Numbered from the stretch's first letter, positions 34,544 to 44,035 are shown. The stretch is 64,000 bases of DNA from Paracoccaceae bacterium (GCA_028285485.1 JANQPC010000108.1:1-64000); one strand, 5' to 3'. The notes: generated from the letters alone by a model not told the origin. Numbers and translations: made by a program.

Positions 34544-35431
34544 TTACCCCTTCATGCCTGGCTGCCGCTGCCCGGGCGCGCGGCGGTATGTCGTGACCCC
34601 TGCGGGCGCGAAACCCTCGCTGCTGTTCTGCATCCGCTCGGAATGCCCCAGAAACAGCCACCCGTCCGGCACCAGCGTTTCGTGGAAGCGGGGCCAGAGC
34701 TGCGCCTGCGTTGCGGCATCGAAATAGATCACAACGTTGCGGCAAAAGATCGCCTCGAACCGTTTGCTGATCGGCCAGTCTCCGATCAGGTTAAGCTGGC
34801 GGAAAGAGATCGGGGCCTTCAGCTCCGCCCGCACCGTCCAGGCCGCGTCGGGCCCGCTGCCCGACCCGGTGAATAAGCGCTCGCGGAAGGTGGCCGGCAC
34901 GCCCGCCATCTGGTGTTCCGAATAGGTGCCGGAAACCGCTTTTTTGAGGATCGCCCGGTCGATATCGGTGGCGAGGATCTTGATGTCGAGCGATCCCAGC
35001 CGCTGCACCGTATCGAGAAGGCACATCGCGATCGAATAAGGTTCCTGCCCGCTCGAACAGCCCGCCGACCAGATGCGCACCTTCTCGCCCTGGCGCGCAC
35101 GGTCAATCGCGCGGGGCAGGATCTCTTCCCGCAGGGTTTCGAAATGGTGTGCCTCGCGGAAGAAATGCGACACGTTCGTGGTGAGCGCCGAGATCATATG
35201 CTCGCGTTCGCCGCTGCCGGCGGCGCTTTCCACATGCCCCAGATAGGCATCGAATGTTCGGTGCCCGGTGGCGTTCAGGCGGCGCACGAGGCGGGATTGC
35301 ACCATTGATAGCTTGGTATCGGGAATGGTGAGCCCCGCCTCGCGGCGTGCGAGATCGGCCACCCGCTGGAACCCCGCGGAAGCGAGCGTGCTGGCGCCCC
35401 CGGGCGCCTCTGGCAGAACCGCCCCGCTCAT
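34544..35431 (-). CDS. cheR: Chemotaxis protein methyltransferase CheR
   Basis: 295 residues. The N-terminal helical domain (about 20-95, LARREAGLTI, RLNATGHRTFDAYLGHV, LTTNVSHFFREAHHF) precedes the SAM-binding fold with RIWSAGCSSGQEPYSIAM and FEAIFCRNVVIYFD. It methylates receptor glutamates with S-adenosylmethionine as donor. The ATG overlaps the cheW stop (ATGA). It lies in the - strand operon opposite cheB and cheD. Confidence 0.93.
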   Translation of the reverse strand: MSGAVLPEAPGGASTLASAGFQRVADLARREAGLTIPDTKLSMVQSRLVRRLNATGHRTFDAYLGHVESAAGSGEREHMISALTTNVSHFFREAHHFETLREEILPRAIDRARQGEKVRIWSAGCSSGQEPYSIAMCLLDTVQRLGSLDIKILATDIDRAILKKAVSGTYSEHQMAGVPATFRERLFTGSGSGPDAAWTVRAELKAPISFRQLNLIGDWPISKRFEAIFCRNVVIYFDAATQAQLWPRFHETLVPDGWLFLGHSERMQNSSEGFAPAGVTTYRRAPGQRQPGMKG

Positions 35432-35913
35432 GCCGCAACATCCGTATCGCCGGGCAGCACGGCGCCAAGATCGAGGATCCGGATCATCCGGCCCTCAAGG
35501 ATCGTGAGCGCCTGGATGAAGGCATGGTCGCGATCCGCGCTCATCTCGGGCGGCGCCTGAAGCGCGTTGCGGGGGAAGGATAGAATGTCAGAGACGGCAT
35601 CGACCCTCAGGCCGACCGTGCGCCCGCCAATGTCGACAACGATGATCACGTTGCGATCTGTAGGTTCTTCCACGTCAAGCCCGAGGCGCAGGGCCAGATC
35701 CACAACGGGCAGCACCGCGCCGCGCAGGTTGATCACGCCGCGCACATAGGGCGGGGCGTGGGGTAGGGAGGTGGCGCGCGTCCAGCCCCGGATCTCGCGC
35801 ACAGCCATGATATCAACGGAATACTCGTGATCGCCCACGTGGAACGAGAGAAGCTCAAGCTCCGCGGTTTCGGCATTGGGGTCGGGCGAGGTGGCAGGAT
35901 CGGCAATGGTCAT
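35428..35913 (-). CDS. cheW: Chemotaxis coupling protein CheW
   Basis: 161 residues with the CheW fold: LLSFHVGDHEYSVDI, ATSLPHAPPYVRGVINLRG, VLPVVDLALRLG and VSDILSFP. It links the receptor to CheA. The ATG at 35913 is chosen because it lies 7 bp after the cheA stop and precedes an acidic N-terminus of about 35 residues; a longer version from 35970 would overlap cheA. It couples to cheR by a 4-bp overlap. Confidence 0.92.
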   Translation of the reverse strand: MTIADPATSPDPNAETAELELLSFHVGDHEYSVDIMAVREIRGWTRATSLPHAPPYVRGVINLRGAVLPVVDLALRLGLDVEEPTDRNVIIVVDIGGRTVGLRVDAVSDILSFPRNALQAPPEMSADRDHAFIQALTILEGRMIRILDLGAVLPGDTDVAA

Positions 35914-35920
35914 GGCTGGG

Positions 35921-38227
35921 TCACGCAATCTCGGCAAGTTTGGGCGTTGCGCGGCTGAGGCCGCTGGCATTGGCCAGAAGATCGGACGGGTCGAGGATCA
36001 GCGCGATCTGGCCATCGCCGAGGATGGTGGCGGCGGCTACGCCGGGCACATGGCCATAGCTTTCCTCAAGCCCCTTGATCACCACCTGGCGCTGATCTTC
36101 GATGGCATCCACAACGAGGGCGGCGCGCGAGCCGTCCTCCTGCGCGATCAGCAGCACGATCGCGCCCTCGTAATTCTGCCGCGGCGTAGAATAGCCAAGC
36201 TCAGTGCCCAGATCGATGAGCGGCACGAAGGTTTCGCGCACCTGCACAACCTGGGTGTGGGGGCCGATGGCACGGTTGTCGCCCGCGCGAAGGGACAGCG
36301 TTTCCGAGATCGCGCTGAGGGGGACGACGAGCGTTTCAGAGCCCACGCGCACAACCATCCCGTCCAGCACCGCGAGGGTCAGCGGCAGCGAGATTGAGAA
36401 GGTGGTGCCCGCACCGGGCTCCGATGCAATGGTGATCCGCCCGCCGAGGGTGGCGATGGCGGTTTTCACCACATCCATGCCTACGCCGCGGCCCGAGAGG
36501 ATTGAAATCTCCGAAGCCGTTGAGAATCCGGGCAGAAACAGGAGGTTATCAATCTCACTATCGCTCAGCGCCTGATCGGGAGGGATCAGGCCCTTCTCCT
36601 CGGCCTTCTCCTGTACGCGCTTGCGGTTGATGCCGCCGCCGTCATCGCTGATTTCGATCACCACGCGGCCAGAGCGGTGCGATGCGGTCAGCGTGACATT
36701 GCCCTGGGCCGGTTTCCCGGCGGCCACGCGCGTATCGGCATCCTCCAGCCCGTGGTCGACGGCATTGCGGATCATGTGGGTCAGCGGGTCCGAAAGCCGC
36801 TCGATCACCGTCTTGTCGATTTCGGTGGCCTCGCCCTCGGTGGTCAACCGCACCGATTTGCCCACGCCCGACGCACTTTCGCGCACGATCCGGCCCATCC
36901 GCTGGAACAAGGATTTGACCGGTTGGGCGCGGATCATCATCACGCTGTCCTGAATATCGCGGGTAAGCTGCTGAAATTCATCAAGGCCCGAAGCGATCGC
37001 GCCATTGCCGCCCAGATCGGCCGCGGCCACGGATTGGGCGAGCATCGCCTGGTTGATCACCAATTCGCCCACAAGGTTCACAAGGCGGTCAATCCGATCG
37101 AGATCCACCCGAACGGTGGCATTCGCGGCGGCGGGTTTTGCTTCTGCCTTGGGCTGTGCGGCAGGCTTCGGCGCGGGTGCCGCGGATTTCGGGGCGGGCG
37201 CGGGTGCCGGCTTCGGCTCTGGCTTAGGCGCGGAGGCCTCCGGTTCGGGGGCGGCCGGCACGGGGGAAGCAAGCGGCGCGGCACCGGCTGTTGCCGCTGG
37301 AGGGGTGTCCGGCACCGGGGCAGGGGGCGGGGGCGTGCTGCCAGGGCCCGACGCCGGCGGCGCGGGCTCATCATTCGCCATGTCCGGCTTGGGGGCGCTG
37401 CCCGACGGATCCGGCGCCCCGGCGCCGCGCGTAATCGTCAGCGTGCAGAGGCCATCGACGAAATCGAATACCTCTCGGATCGCGGCTTCGTCAGAGTCCG
37501 TCTCAAGAGTGATCTGCCAGGTCAGCAGGCTGGTGGCGCTGGAATACTCCGCAAGGGGCGGAGTAGTATCCCAGCTGCAACGTGTTTGCGCTGTGCCCAG
37601 GGCTGCCAGCGCGCGCAGCAGGAAAAGCGGCTCATTCCCGCTGGTGTAAAGATCCGGCAGCGGCGTGAACGTGATCTCGAAGGGGCCGGTGCCATCGCCC
37701 TCCCCGGCGTTTTCGCCCCTGGCCTCATCGCCTGCCGCGCCATCGCCTTCGCCGTCACCGGCGTCCAGCGGGGCGAGCCCGGGCAAATCGAGCGAGAGGG
37801 TCATCGGCTTGAAATCGACGGCCTCCTCGGCCTCTTCCTCGGTTTCTACGAGCGCTTCGAGCTGCTCAACCACCGGGGCGAGGCGATCTTCCTCCAGTTC
37901 CTGATCGTCCCGCGCCAGGCGCACGAGATCGTAAAGCAGATCGCCGCACTGGAAGAACAGCGCCAGGATTTCCGGCGTAACCTCCAGCTTGCCATCGCGC
38001 ACTGCATCCATGGCCGTCTCAAAGACGTGGGCGAAGGCCACAAGCTGATCAAGCCCGAAGGCCCCGGCACCGCCCTTGATGGAATGCACCGCGCGGAAAC
38101 ACACGTTGATCGTTTCCGCATCGCGGTCGCCATCATCCATCGCCTGAAGGCCATCATTGAGGCCTTCGAGCAGTTCCTCGCATTCCACGAAGAACGAGGC
38201 GCGGATTTCCTGCATCGGATCCGACAT
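35921..38227 (-). CDS. cheA: Chemotaxis histidine kinase CheA
   Basis: 768 residues. An N-terminal Hpt domain has His48 in FRAVHSIKGGAGAFGL. After it comes an acidic segment and an extra domain (about 170-270, LPDLYTSGNEPLFLLRALAAL) often seen in alphaproteobacterial CheA, then a Pro/Ala-rich linker of about 100 residues. A dimerisation domain follows (RIDRLVNLVGELVINQA), an ATPase domain (HMIRNAVDHGLE, DDGGGINRKRV, GRGVGMDVV) and a C-terminal CheW-like domain (ALVVDAIEDQRQVVIKGLEE). It phosphorylates CheY and CheB. It starts 5 bp after the upstream cheY. Confidence 0.94.
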   Translation of the reverse strand: MSDPMQEIRASFFVECEELLEGLNDGLQAMDDGDRDAETINVCFRAVHSIKGGAGAFGLDQLVAFAHVFETAMDAVRDGKLEVTPEILALFFQCGDLLYDLVRLARDDQELEEDRLAPVVEQLEALVETEEEAEEAVDFKPMTLSLDLPGLAPLDAGDGEGDGAAGDEARGENAGEGDGTGPFEITFTPLPDLYTSGNEPLFLLRALAALGTAQTRCSWDTTPPLAEYSSATSLLTWQITLETDSDEAAIREVFDFVDGLCTLTITRGAGAPDPSGSAPKPDMANDEPAPPASGPGSTPPPPAPVPDTPPAATAGAAPLASPVPAAPEPEASAPKPEPKPAPAPAPKSAAPAPKPAAQPKAEAKPAAANATVRVDLDRIDRLVNLVGELVINQAMLAQSVAAADLGGNGAIASGLDEFQQLTRDIQDSVMMIRAQPVKSLFQRMGRIVRESASGVGKSVRLTTEGEATEIDKTVIERLSDPLTHMIRNAVDHGLEDADTRVAAGKPAQGNVTLTASHRSGRVVIEISDDGGGINRKRVQEKAEEKGLIPPDQALSDSEIDNLLFLPGFSTASEISILSGRGVGMDVVKTAIATLGGRITIASEPGAGTTFSISLPLTLAVLDGMVVRVGSETLVVPLSAISETLSLRAGDNRAIGPHTQVVQVRETFVPLIDLGTELGYSTPRQNYEGAIVLLIAQEDGSRAALVVDAIEDQRQVVIKGLEESYGHVPGVAAATILGDGQIALILDPSDLLANASGLSRATPKLAEIA

Positions 38228-38232
38228 CGGCG

Positions 38233-38598
38233 TCAGCCCGCCACGATCTGCAATGCGCGCACGAGCTTCTCGGGATCGAAGGGTTTGACGATCCAGCCGG
38301 TGGCCCCCGCGTCGCGCGCGCGGGCTTTGAGTTCGGCAGAACTTTCCGTGGTGAGCACCAGGATCGGCAGGGTGCGGTAGCTGTCCTGTGCGCGCACGGC
38401 ATCGATAAAGCCGAAGCCATCCAGGCGCGGCATGTTGATATCGGTGATGATCACATCGGGCGCGATCTCGGCCAGCACCTCAAGCCCATGCTGCCCATCT
38501 TCTGCCAGATGGGACGTAAAGCCTGCATCGTTGAGCGTGAGGCGCAGCATATCGCGCATCGTGCGGCTATCGTCGACGGCAAGCACCTCCAGGCTCAT
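38233..38598 (-). CDS. cheY: CheY-like single-domain response regulator, second copy
   Basis: 121-residue receiver. Conserved residues are Asp9-Asp10 in AVDDSRTM, phosphorylation Asp53 in ITDINMPRLDG, a Thr at 83/84 in VLTTESS and Lys105 in WIVKPF. It differs clearly from the copy at 34154, so the two probably have separate roles such as motor output and phosphate drain. It overlaps the STAS gene stop (ATGA) and is 5 bp before cheA. Confidence 0.92.
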   Translation of the reverse strand: MSLEVLAVDDSRTMRDMLRLTLNDAGFTSHLAEDGQHGLEVLAEIAPDVIITDINMPRLDGFGFIDAVRAQDSYRTLPILVLTTESSAELKARARDAGATGWIVKPFDPEKLVRALQIVAG

Positions 38599-38897
38599 GC
38601 GGCACCTGCCGCGCCGAGGCTGCTGCCGGAGATGCCGAAGCTTTCAAGCGCGCCCGCCATGGCCTCGCTCATGTTTTCAATGGTGAAGGGGAGGCCCGCA
38701 GTGGCCCAGGCCCCCTGCGCCACAATCAGGGTTTGCAGCGCGTGGGCGCCCAGAAGATCCACCTCTGACGCATCGATCGCCACCGCGCCGCCTTCGGCCG
38801 CGCGCAGCGCCTCGATCAGCGCCTCGGATCCGCGAAGATCAAGCTTCTGGGCAAGTTGCAGCCGGCCATCCCCGCCCGCCGCCTCACGATCCACCAT
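38595..38897 (-). CDS. STAS-domain protein at the head of the chemotaxis operon
   Basis: 100 residues. The fold resembles anti-anti-sigma STAS domains: LQLAQKLDLRGSEALIEAL, GGAVAIDASEVDLLGAHALQTL and LPFTIENMSEAMAGALESFGI. The site corresponding to the phosphorylated Ser of anti-sigma antagonists is within DASEVDLLG, where Leu or Gly takes its place, so phosphorylation control is doubtful. The ATG at 38897 is chosen because GGGAG lies 8 bp upstream. STAS proteins occur at the start of some chemotaxis operons; their role there is not well defined. Confidence 0.8.
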   Translation of the reverse strand: MVDREAAGGDGRLQLAQKLDLRGSEALIEALRAAEGGAVAIDASEVDLLGAHALQTLIVAQGAWATAGLPFTIENMSEAMAGALESFGISGSSLGAAGAA

Positions 38898-38965
38898 TCC
38901 AACCACTCCCGTTCTGCGCCAAACCCTCGCGGGGTGGGTCTAGGGGCATGCGGGTTAAAGGCGGG

Positions 38966-39955
38966 TTACGCGGGCGGGGCTGAGGCGGCTATTCGGGCCA
39001 GATGAGCGGCGGATCCGGTGAGCGCCGCGAAATCATCTTCGATCACGCGCACGGGGAAGTTCTGCATGAAGCCGGCAAAGCGGCCCTTGTCGCGAAACGT
39101 GTCGGAAAATCCGTATGCGATCAGATGGGGCGCAAAGGCGCGGGCCACCCCGCCGGCAAGGTAGACGCCGCCGAAGGGCAGGTGGATCAGGGCCTGGTTT
39201 CCGGCAACCGTGCCAAGCATATGTACGAAAAGCCGCGCGGCTTCCACGGCCCGTTCCTCACCTTCGTCGCGTAACGCCATGATGTCAGATGCTTTTGCTT
39301 CCTTCACATCGCCCGCCTCGTGGCCAAGAAACGCATAGAGCCGCTCAAGCCCGCGGCCCGAAAGCACATCCTCCACCGCCGGGAAGCCATGGGCGGTTTC
39401 CACGTATTGGCACAGCCGAAGTTCGGCCTCCGTGCGGATCGGCAGGTTGGCATGGCCCGCTTCGGCGGGTGCCACCAGCCGTCGTTCGCCCACATAGTGA
39501 ACGGGGGCCACGTTGAAGCCGGTGCCCACGCCGATCACAAGCTGCGCCGCGCCTTCGGCGGGGTCGGGGCCTTCGATGATCACCCGCAGGCTTTCCGCGG
39601 GAAGCCGCCCCAGGGCGTGGCCCTGTGCTTCGAGATCGTTCAAAACGGCCACGGTTTCTGCGTGGCTCGCGCGGGCGAGCGTGTCTTCGTCAATCGTCCA
39701 GTCAAGATTGGTCAGCGTGCCGCGCCCGTCGCGCACCGGGCCCGCGATGGCCACCGAGGCGGCGCTGCAATCGAGATTGCCCATCTCGGCGAGATAGGTG
39801 CGCAGCACCGTCTCAAGCCCCGGATATTCGGCATTGCGGAATTTCTTGATCGTCTGCGGCAGCAGCACCGGCCCCTCGGCCAGCGCCACGCGCGTGTTCG
39901 TGCCGCCGATATCGGCGACAAGCGAGTAGGTGTTGGGCGTTTGGCTGAGAGTCAT
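38966..39955 (-). CDS. glk: Glucokinase
   Basis: 329 residues of the Glk family of the ROK/hexokinase-like fold. ATP-binding and substrate motifs are VADIGGTNTRVALAEG near residues 13-28, VAIAGPVRDGRG, LNDLEAQGHAL and GVGTGFNVAP. It phosphorylates glucose released by the glucosidases encoded nearby. It starts 1 bp after the beta-glucosidase stop on the same strand, so it is probably in an operon with that gene and the LacI regulator. Confidence 0.9.
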   Translation of the reverse strand: MTLSQTPNTYSLVADIGGTNTRVALAEGPVLLPQTIKKFRNAEYPGLETVLRTYLAEMGNLDCSAASVAIAGPVRDGRGTLTNLDWTIDEDTLARASHAETVAVLNDLEAQGHALGRLPAESLRVIIEGPDPAEGAAQLVIGVGTGFNVAPVHYVGERRLVAPAEAGHANLPIRTEAELRLCQYVETAHGFPAVEDVLSGRGLERLYAFLGHEAGDVKEAKASDIMALRDEGEERAVEAARLFVHMLGTVAGNQALIHLPFGGVYLAGGVARAFAPHLIAYGFSDTFRDKGRFAGFMQNFPVRVIEDDFAALTGSAAHLARIAASAPPA

Positions 39956-39956
39956 C

Positions 39957-41279
39957 TTAGCGGGCCAGGGCTGCGGCGAGCGCGTGATAGGATGCTTTCG
40001 GCGTGCGCTTCAAGGTCTCGAAATCCACATGAACAAGGCCGAAGCGCTTCTCATAGCCAAGCGCCCATTCGTAATTGTCCATCAGCGACCACACGTAGTA
40101 GCCCGCCACCGGCACGCCCTCGGCCAGCGCGCGCTGAACCGCGCTGAGGTGGCTGTTGAGGAAATCGATCCGATGCGGGTCGGGCACCGCGCCGTCAATC
40201 ACGCCATCGGGGGCGGCCATGCCGTTCTCGGTCACGTAAAGCGGCAATCCGCGGGTGTACTCCTCATGGGTGCGCTTGAGGAAATAGTACAGGCCCTCGG
40301 GATAGATCTCCCACCCCATGGCGGTTTTAGGCAGCGGCCCCTCCACCTCGCCATGGGCGGGCCAGGGCCCATCGGTGGGCGTGATGTTCTTGCGGGTATA
40401 GTAGTTCAGCCCGCACCAATCGACAGGCTCGGAAATCACCCCGAAATCGTCCTCCCACCCCTTTGGCATATGGGGTCCGAGCCCTTCGAGCACGTCTTCG
40501 GGGTAACGCTTGTGGAAGATGCCGGACAGGAAGAAGCGGTTGTAGTAGCCGTCATAAAGCCTTGCGGCCGCGGCCGCGCCGGGGCTTGGATCGGCGGGGT
40601 TGGCATATTCGAGATTGCACACCGCGCCGAGATTGCCCATGCCAAGCCCGCGCATCGCCTGGATCGCGGTGCCGTGGGCCAGCAGCACATGGTGCATTGC
40701 GCGGGCGGTGGCGCGAATGTCGCGCAGGCCCGGGGCGTGATGGCCCAGAAAATGGCTAAGCCAGCCAACGCACCAGGGTTCGTTGATCGGCGCGGCGGAC
40801 CAGATGCGATCACCGATCCGCCCCATGATCGCCTCGGTGAAATCTCCGAACCACGCTGCAATGTCGCGGTTCCGCCAGCCGCCAAGATCGGCGAGCGCGG
40901 AAGGAAGTTCCCAATGGTAGAGCGTGGCGGCGGGTTTCACGCCCCGCGCCAGAAGCCCGTCCACCAGCCGGTCGTAGAAATCCAGGCCCTCGGGGTTCGG
41001 CGTGCCGCGGCCTTCGGGCAGCACGCGTGCCCAGCTTGTGGAAAAGCGGTAAACATCCACATTCGCCCCGGCAATCAGGTCAAGATCCTCGTCTAACCTG
41101 TTGTAATGATTGCAGGCCGTTTGCCCGTGTTCGGCGCGCACAACATTGCCCGGCGTGGCTGCGAAACTATCCCAATGGGTGGGTCCGGCGCCACCGAAGG
41201 CATGGCCCTCGATCTGATAGCTCGATGTGGCCACCCCGAATTGAAAAGCTTCGGGAAAATCGCTGCGCTTGAAATCCAT
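39957..41279 (-). CDS. GH1 beta-glucosidase
   Basis: 440 residues, full length for glycoside hydrolase family 1. Catalytic acid/base Glu167 lies in APINEPWC and nucleophile Glu351 in LYVTENGM. Other family markers are FPEAFQFGVATSSYQIEG at the N-terminus and LNYYTRKNI. No signal peptide, so cytoplasmic. It cleaves beta-glucosides to glucose, which the adjacent glucokinase would phosphorylate. It stands between the LacI-type regulator and glk. Confidence 0.92.
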   Translation of the reverse strand: MDFKRSDFPEAFQFGVATSSYQIEGHAFGGAGPTHWDSFAATPGNVVRAEHGQTACNHYNRLDEDLDLIAGANVDVYRFSTSWARVLPEGRGTPNPEGLDFYDRLVDGLLARGVKPAATLYHWELPSALADLGGWRNRDIAAWFGDFTEAIMGRIGDRIWSAAPINEPWCVGWLSHFLGHHAPGLRDIRATARAMHHVLLAHGTAIQAMRGLGMGNLGAVCNLEYANPADPSPGAAAAARLYDGYYNRFFLSGIFHKRYPEDVLEGLGPHMPKGWEDDFGVISEPVDWCGLNYYTRKNITPTDGPWPAHGEVEGPLPKTAMGWEIYPEGLYYFLKRTHEEYTRGLPLYVTENGMAAPDGVIDGAVPDPHRIDFLNSHLSAVQRALAEGVPVAGYYVWSLMDNYEWALGYEKRFGLVHVDFETLKRTPKASYHALAAALAR

Positions 41280-41387
41280 CGGCCATCCCTTCCGGGGCAG
41301 GGGCGGCCCGAGGGGGCCGCGTTCGGCATGTTCCTGCGGCGCATGGCCCGCATCCGCAACCCCTAATCGGGCCGCAACCGGGCGCGC

Positions 41388-42422
41388 CTAGGCCTCTGCG
41401 TGCAGCGCGGGGCCGGTGGAGCGGCCCAGCATCAGATCGGCCTCCAGCAACTCGCTCATCGTCGGGCCCTCGGGTGCCGCGATGCGCGAAATCAGCATCT
41501 GCGCCACCCGCCGCCCGGCATCGCGCACCGATGAGCGCAGTGCGGTGAAATTTGGTTCTTCCCCGCCATTATCGAAGTAGGAAAGCTCATCGTCATGGGC
41601 GATCATCGAGATATCGCGCCCAAGCCGGAGCCCGCGCTCCTCGATCGCGCGGCGCGCGCCCATCGCCACGATGATCGAGGCGGCGAGAATCGCGGTGGGC
41701 GGTGCGCCCGATGTGAGCATCCGCCGCGCCGCAAGATAGCCGTAGCTTTCGGTCATCTCGTCGGAGGCCATGAGCGCGGGGTCGGGAGAGAGCCGCCGCG
41801 CCGAGAGGCCCGCGAGATAGCCATCGCGCCGGCGCATGGCGAAGTCAAGCCGCTCCAGCCCGTTGATCAGCGCGATCCGGCGGTGGCCCAGATCGACGAG
41901 AAATTCGGTGGCGCGCCGGAACGCGCCGCGGTTGTTCACATCCACCCAGCAATAGGGCGCTGTCACCGCACTGGCGCGGCCATGCACCACGTAAGGCAGG
42001 CCGATTTCGTTCAGAAGTTCGATACGCGGGTCATCGATCTTGGGGGCGTGGACGACGATGCCATCCACCGCGCGCTTCGCCGCCAGCGTGCGGTAGCTCG
42101 CCGCCTCATCGGCATCGCTCACAACCGAAAGCGCGATATCGTAGCCGTTCTGCGAATAGATCTCGCTCGCGCCGGTGATGAAGTCCGCAAAGACCGGGTT
42201 CACCATCTCATGGGTGGTGGACAGTGTGATGACATGCCCAATCCGCATCGCGCGCCCGGTGGCAAGCGCCGTGGCGCGCGTATCGGGGCGGTAATTATGG
42301 GCATCCGCGGCATCGAGCACGCGGCGACGTGTCGCTTCGCTGACCTCCGGATAGCCGTTCAGCGCCCGGCTCACGGTGGTTGGGCTGAGCCCCAAAGATT
42401 GGGCCAATTCCTTTAGATTCAT
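41388..42422 (-). CDS. aglR: LacI-family transcriptional regulator of alpha-glucoside use (AglR-like)
   Basis: 344 residues. The N-terminal helix-turn-helix and hinge are NLKELAQSLGLSPTTVSRAL with the YPEVSEATRRRVLDAA continuation. The C-terminal sugar-binding domain includes GLPYVVHGRA, YCWVDVNNRGAFRRAT and HRRIALINGLERL. It is divergent from aglE with about 250 bp between them containing a strong palindromic operator and a second operator-like site next to its own start. It most likely represses the agl operon and itself until an alpha-glucoside is present. Confidence 0.9.
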   Translation of the reverse strand: MNLKELAQSLGLSPTTVSRALNGYPEVSEATRRRVLDAADAHNYRPDTRATALATGRAMRIGHVITLSTTHEMVNPVFADFITGASEIYSQNGYDIALSVVSDADEAASYRTLAAKRAVDGIVVHAPKIDDPRIELLNEIGLPYVVHGRASAVTAPYCWVDVNNRGAFRRATEFLVDLGHRRIALINGLERLDFAMRRRDGYLAGLSARRLSPDPALMASDEMTESYGYLAARRMLTSGAPPTAILAASIIVAMGARRAIEERGLRLGRDISMIAHDDELSYFDNGGEEPNFTALRSSVRDAGRRVAQMLISRIAAPEGPTMSELLEADLMLGRSTGPALHAEA

Positions 42423-42436
42423 GGCCTTGCCGGCTC

Positions 42437-42448
42437 CAAACCGCTTTC
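42437..42448. promoter_or_regulatory. Secondary LacI-type operator-like site near the regulator start
   Basis: CAAACCGCTTTC, a near-palindrome that matches the perfect operator CAAAGCGCTTTG at 10 of 12 positions, 14 bp upstream of the regulator start codon. It fits autoregulation by the LacI-type protein. Confidence 0.55.
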
Positions 42449-42601
42449 AATTCTCAGCACGATAGCCGCGGTTCGGCGCAGCCGTCAAAGGCATGTTATG
42501 TCGCGCTGCCCGGATACGGGCGTGAAAAAGATCGATAAATCATAGTGATCCCGAATTCCATGATTGACAGTGCCTAGGCTTTCAGCGACGGTCAAAACGT
42601 T

Positions 42602-42613
42602 CAAAGCGCTTTG
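42602..42613. promoter_or_regulatory. Palindromic LacI-type operator upstream of aglE
   Basis: CAAAGCGCTTTG is a perfect 12-bp palindrome with the central CG typical of LacI-family operators. It lies 63 bp upstream of the aglE start, in the divergent region between the regulator and the transport operon. It is the probable main binding site of the regulator. Confidence 0.75.
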
Positions 42614-42676
42614 GTATTTTGCGGGCGCGGGCAACCAAACCATGCGCGCACAGCGCTGAGTACCGGGAGGACTACC

Positions 42677-44035
42677 ATGAAAAACAAACTCTACGCCGGC
42701 GCGGCGCTGATCGCGCTTACGGCTGGAATGGCGCAAGCCGACGGTCATCTGATGTTTGCGCCTGGCGATGGGCCCTTCAGCTGGGATTCCTATGAGGAAT
42801 ACAAGGCGGGCGCGCCGGATCTGAGCGGGCAGACGGTAACGATCTTCGGCCCCTGGCTTTCGCCCGAAGACGAAATCTTCCGAAGCGCCATCGCCTACTT
42901 CACCGATGCAACCGGCGCTGAGGTTACCTACACGGGCTCGGATGGGTTCGAGCAGCAGATCGTGATTGATGCCGAGGCCGGATCGCCGCCAAACATCGCG
43001 GTGTTCCCGCAGCCGGGCCTGGCCGCCACTATGGCCGCGCAAGGGCTTCTCACCCCGCTCAGCGATGACATGGCTTCGTGGGTTGCCGACAACTATGCCG
43101 CCGGGCAATCCTGGGTCGATCTTGGCACCTATCCCGATGCCGGCGGCGCCGATCAGTTCTACGGCTTCTTCTACAATGTGAACGTCAAGTCGCTTGTTTG
43201 GTATTCTCCGGAGAACTTCGAGGATGCCGATTACGAAGTGCCCGAGACGATGGAAGATCTGATCGCCTTGTCAGAACAGATCATCGCGGACGGCGAAACG
43301 CCGTGGTGCATCGGCCTCGGTTCGGGCCCGGCAACGGGCTGGCCCGCGACCGACTGGGTAGAAGACATCATGCTGCGCAGCCATGCGCCGGAGGTCTATG
43401 ACCAGTGGGTGCTGAACGAGATCCCGTTCAACGATCCGCAGGTGCTTGAGGCCATCGAAACCTTCGGAATGTTCGCAAAGAACGACGATATGGTTGCCGG
43501 TGGCAGCGCGGCGGTGGGATCCACCGATTTCCGCGATAGCCCCACGGGCCTCTTCTCCTCGCCGCCGCAGTGCTACATGCACCGCCAGGCTTCCTTCGCG
43601 ACGGCCTTCTTCCCCGATGATGTGGTGCCCGGCGAAGATGCCGATTTCTTCTACTTCCCGGCGTTCTCGGAGAAGGATCTCGGCAGCCCGGTTCTGGGCG
43701 GCGGCACGCTGATGGCGGTGACCGATCCCAGCGAGGCAACCATGGCGTTCATGGATTTCCTCAAGCAGCCCATCGCACATGAGGTGATGATGGCGCAAAC
43801 GGGCTTTCTCACCCCGCATACCGGCGTGAACCTCGATGCCTACAAGGATGGCATCTTGCGGGGCCAGGGCGAGATCCTGCTGAACGCCACGACCTTCCGC
43901 TTCGACGGGTCTGACCTGATGCCGGGCGCCGTTGGGGCGGGCAGCTTCTGGACTGGCATGGTTGATTACGTTGGCGGCGCCGAAGCCGCGGATGTTGCGG
44001 CCACGATCCAGCAGAGCTGGGACGCCATCAAGTAA
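42677..44035 (+). CDS. aglE: Alpha-glucoside ABC transporter substrate-binding protein
   Basis: 452 residues with a signal peptide (MKNKLYAGAALIALTAGMAQA, cleavage near residue 21). The mature protein has the extracellular sugar-binding fold: VTIFGPWLSPEDEIF, TYTGSDGFEQQI (approximately), GVGTG-free but typical PNIAVFPQPG and WPATDWVEDIML segments. Order and neighbours match aglE of the aglEFGAK systems for sucrose, maltose and trehalose-type alpha-glucosides in rhizobia and Rhodobacterales. The ATG at 42677 has GGGAGGA upstream. A strong stem-loop follows the gene before aglF. Confidence 0.9.
   Translation: MKNKLYAGAALIALTAGMAQADGHLMFAPGDGPFSWDSYEEYKAGAPDLSGQTVTIFGPWLSPEDEIFRSAIAYFTDATGAEVTYTGSDGFEQQIVIDAEAGSPPNIAVFPQPGLAATMAAQGLLTPLSDDMASWVADNYAAGQSWVDLGTYPDAGGADQFYGFFYNVNVKSLVWYSPENFEDADYEVPETMEDLIALSEQIIADGETPWCIGLGSGPATGWPATDWVEDIMLRSHAPEVYDQWVLNEIPFNDPQVLEAIETFGMFAKNDDMVAGGSAAVGSTDFRDSPTGLFSSPPQCYMHRQASFATAFFPDDVVPGEDADFFYFPAFSEKDLGSPVLGGGTLMAVTDPSEATMAFMDFLKQPIAHEVMMAQTGFLTPHTGVNLDAYKDGILRGQGEILLNATTFRFDGSDLMPGAVGAGSFWTGMVDYVGGAEAADVAATIQQSWDAIK

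Noticed and set aside
36677..38380. A 567-codon open frame on the + strand, opposite cheA
   Set aside because: Long shadow frame in GC-rich DNA; its sequence is low-complexity Arg/Gly/His and the opposite strand encodes a clear CheA.
42564..42569. TTGACA as a -35 box upstream of aglE
   Set aside because: No acceptable -10 element at 16-18 bp spacing; kept only as a weak possibility.
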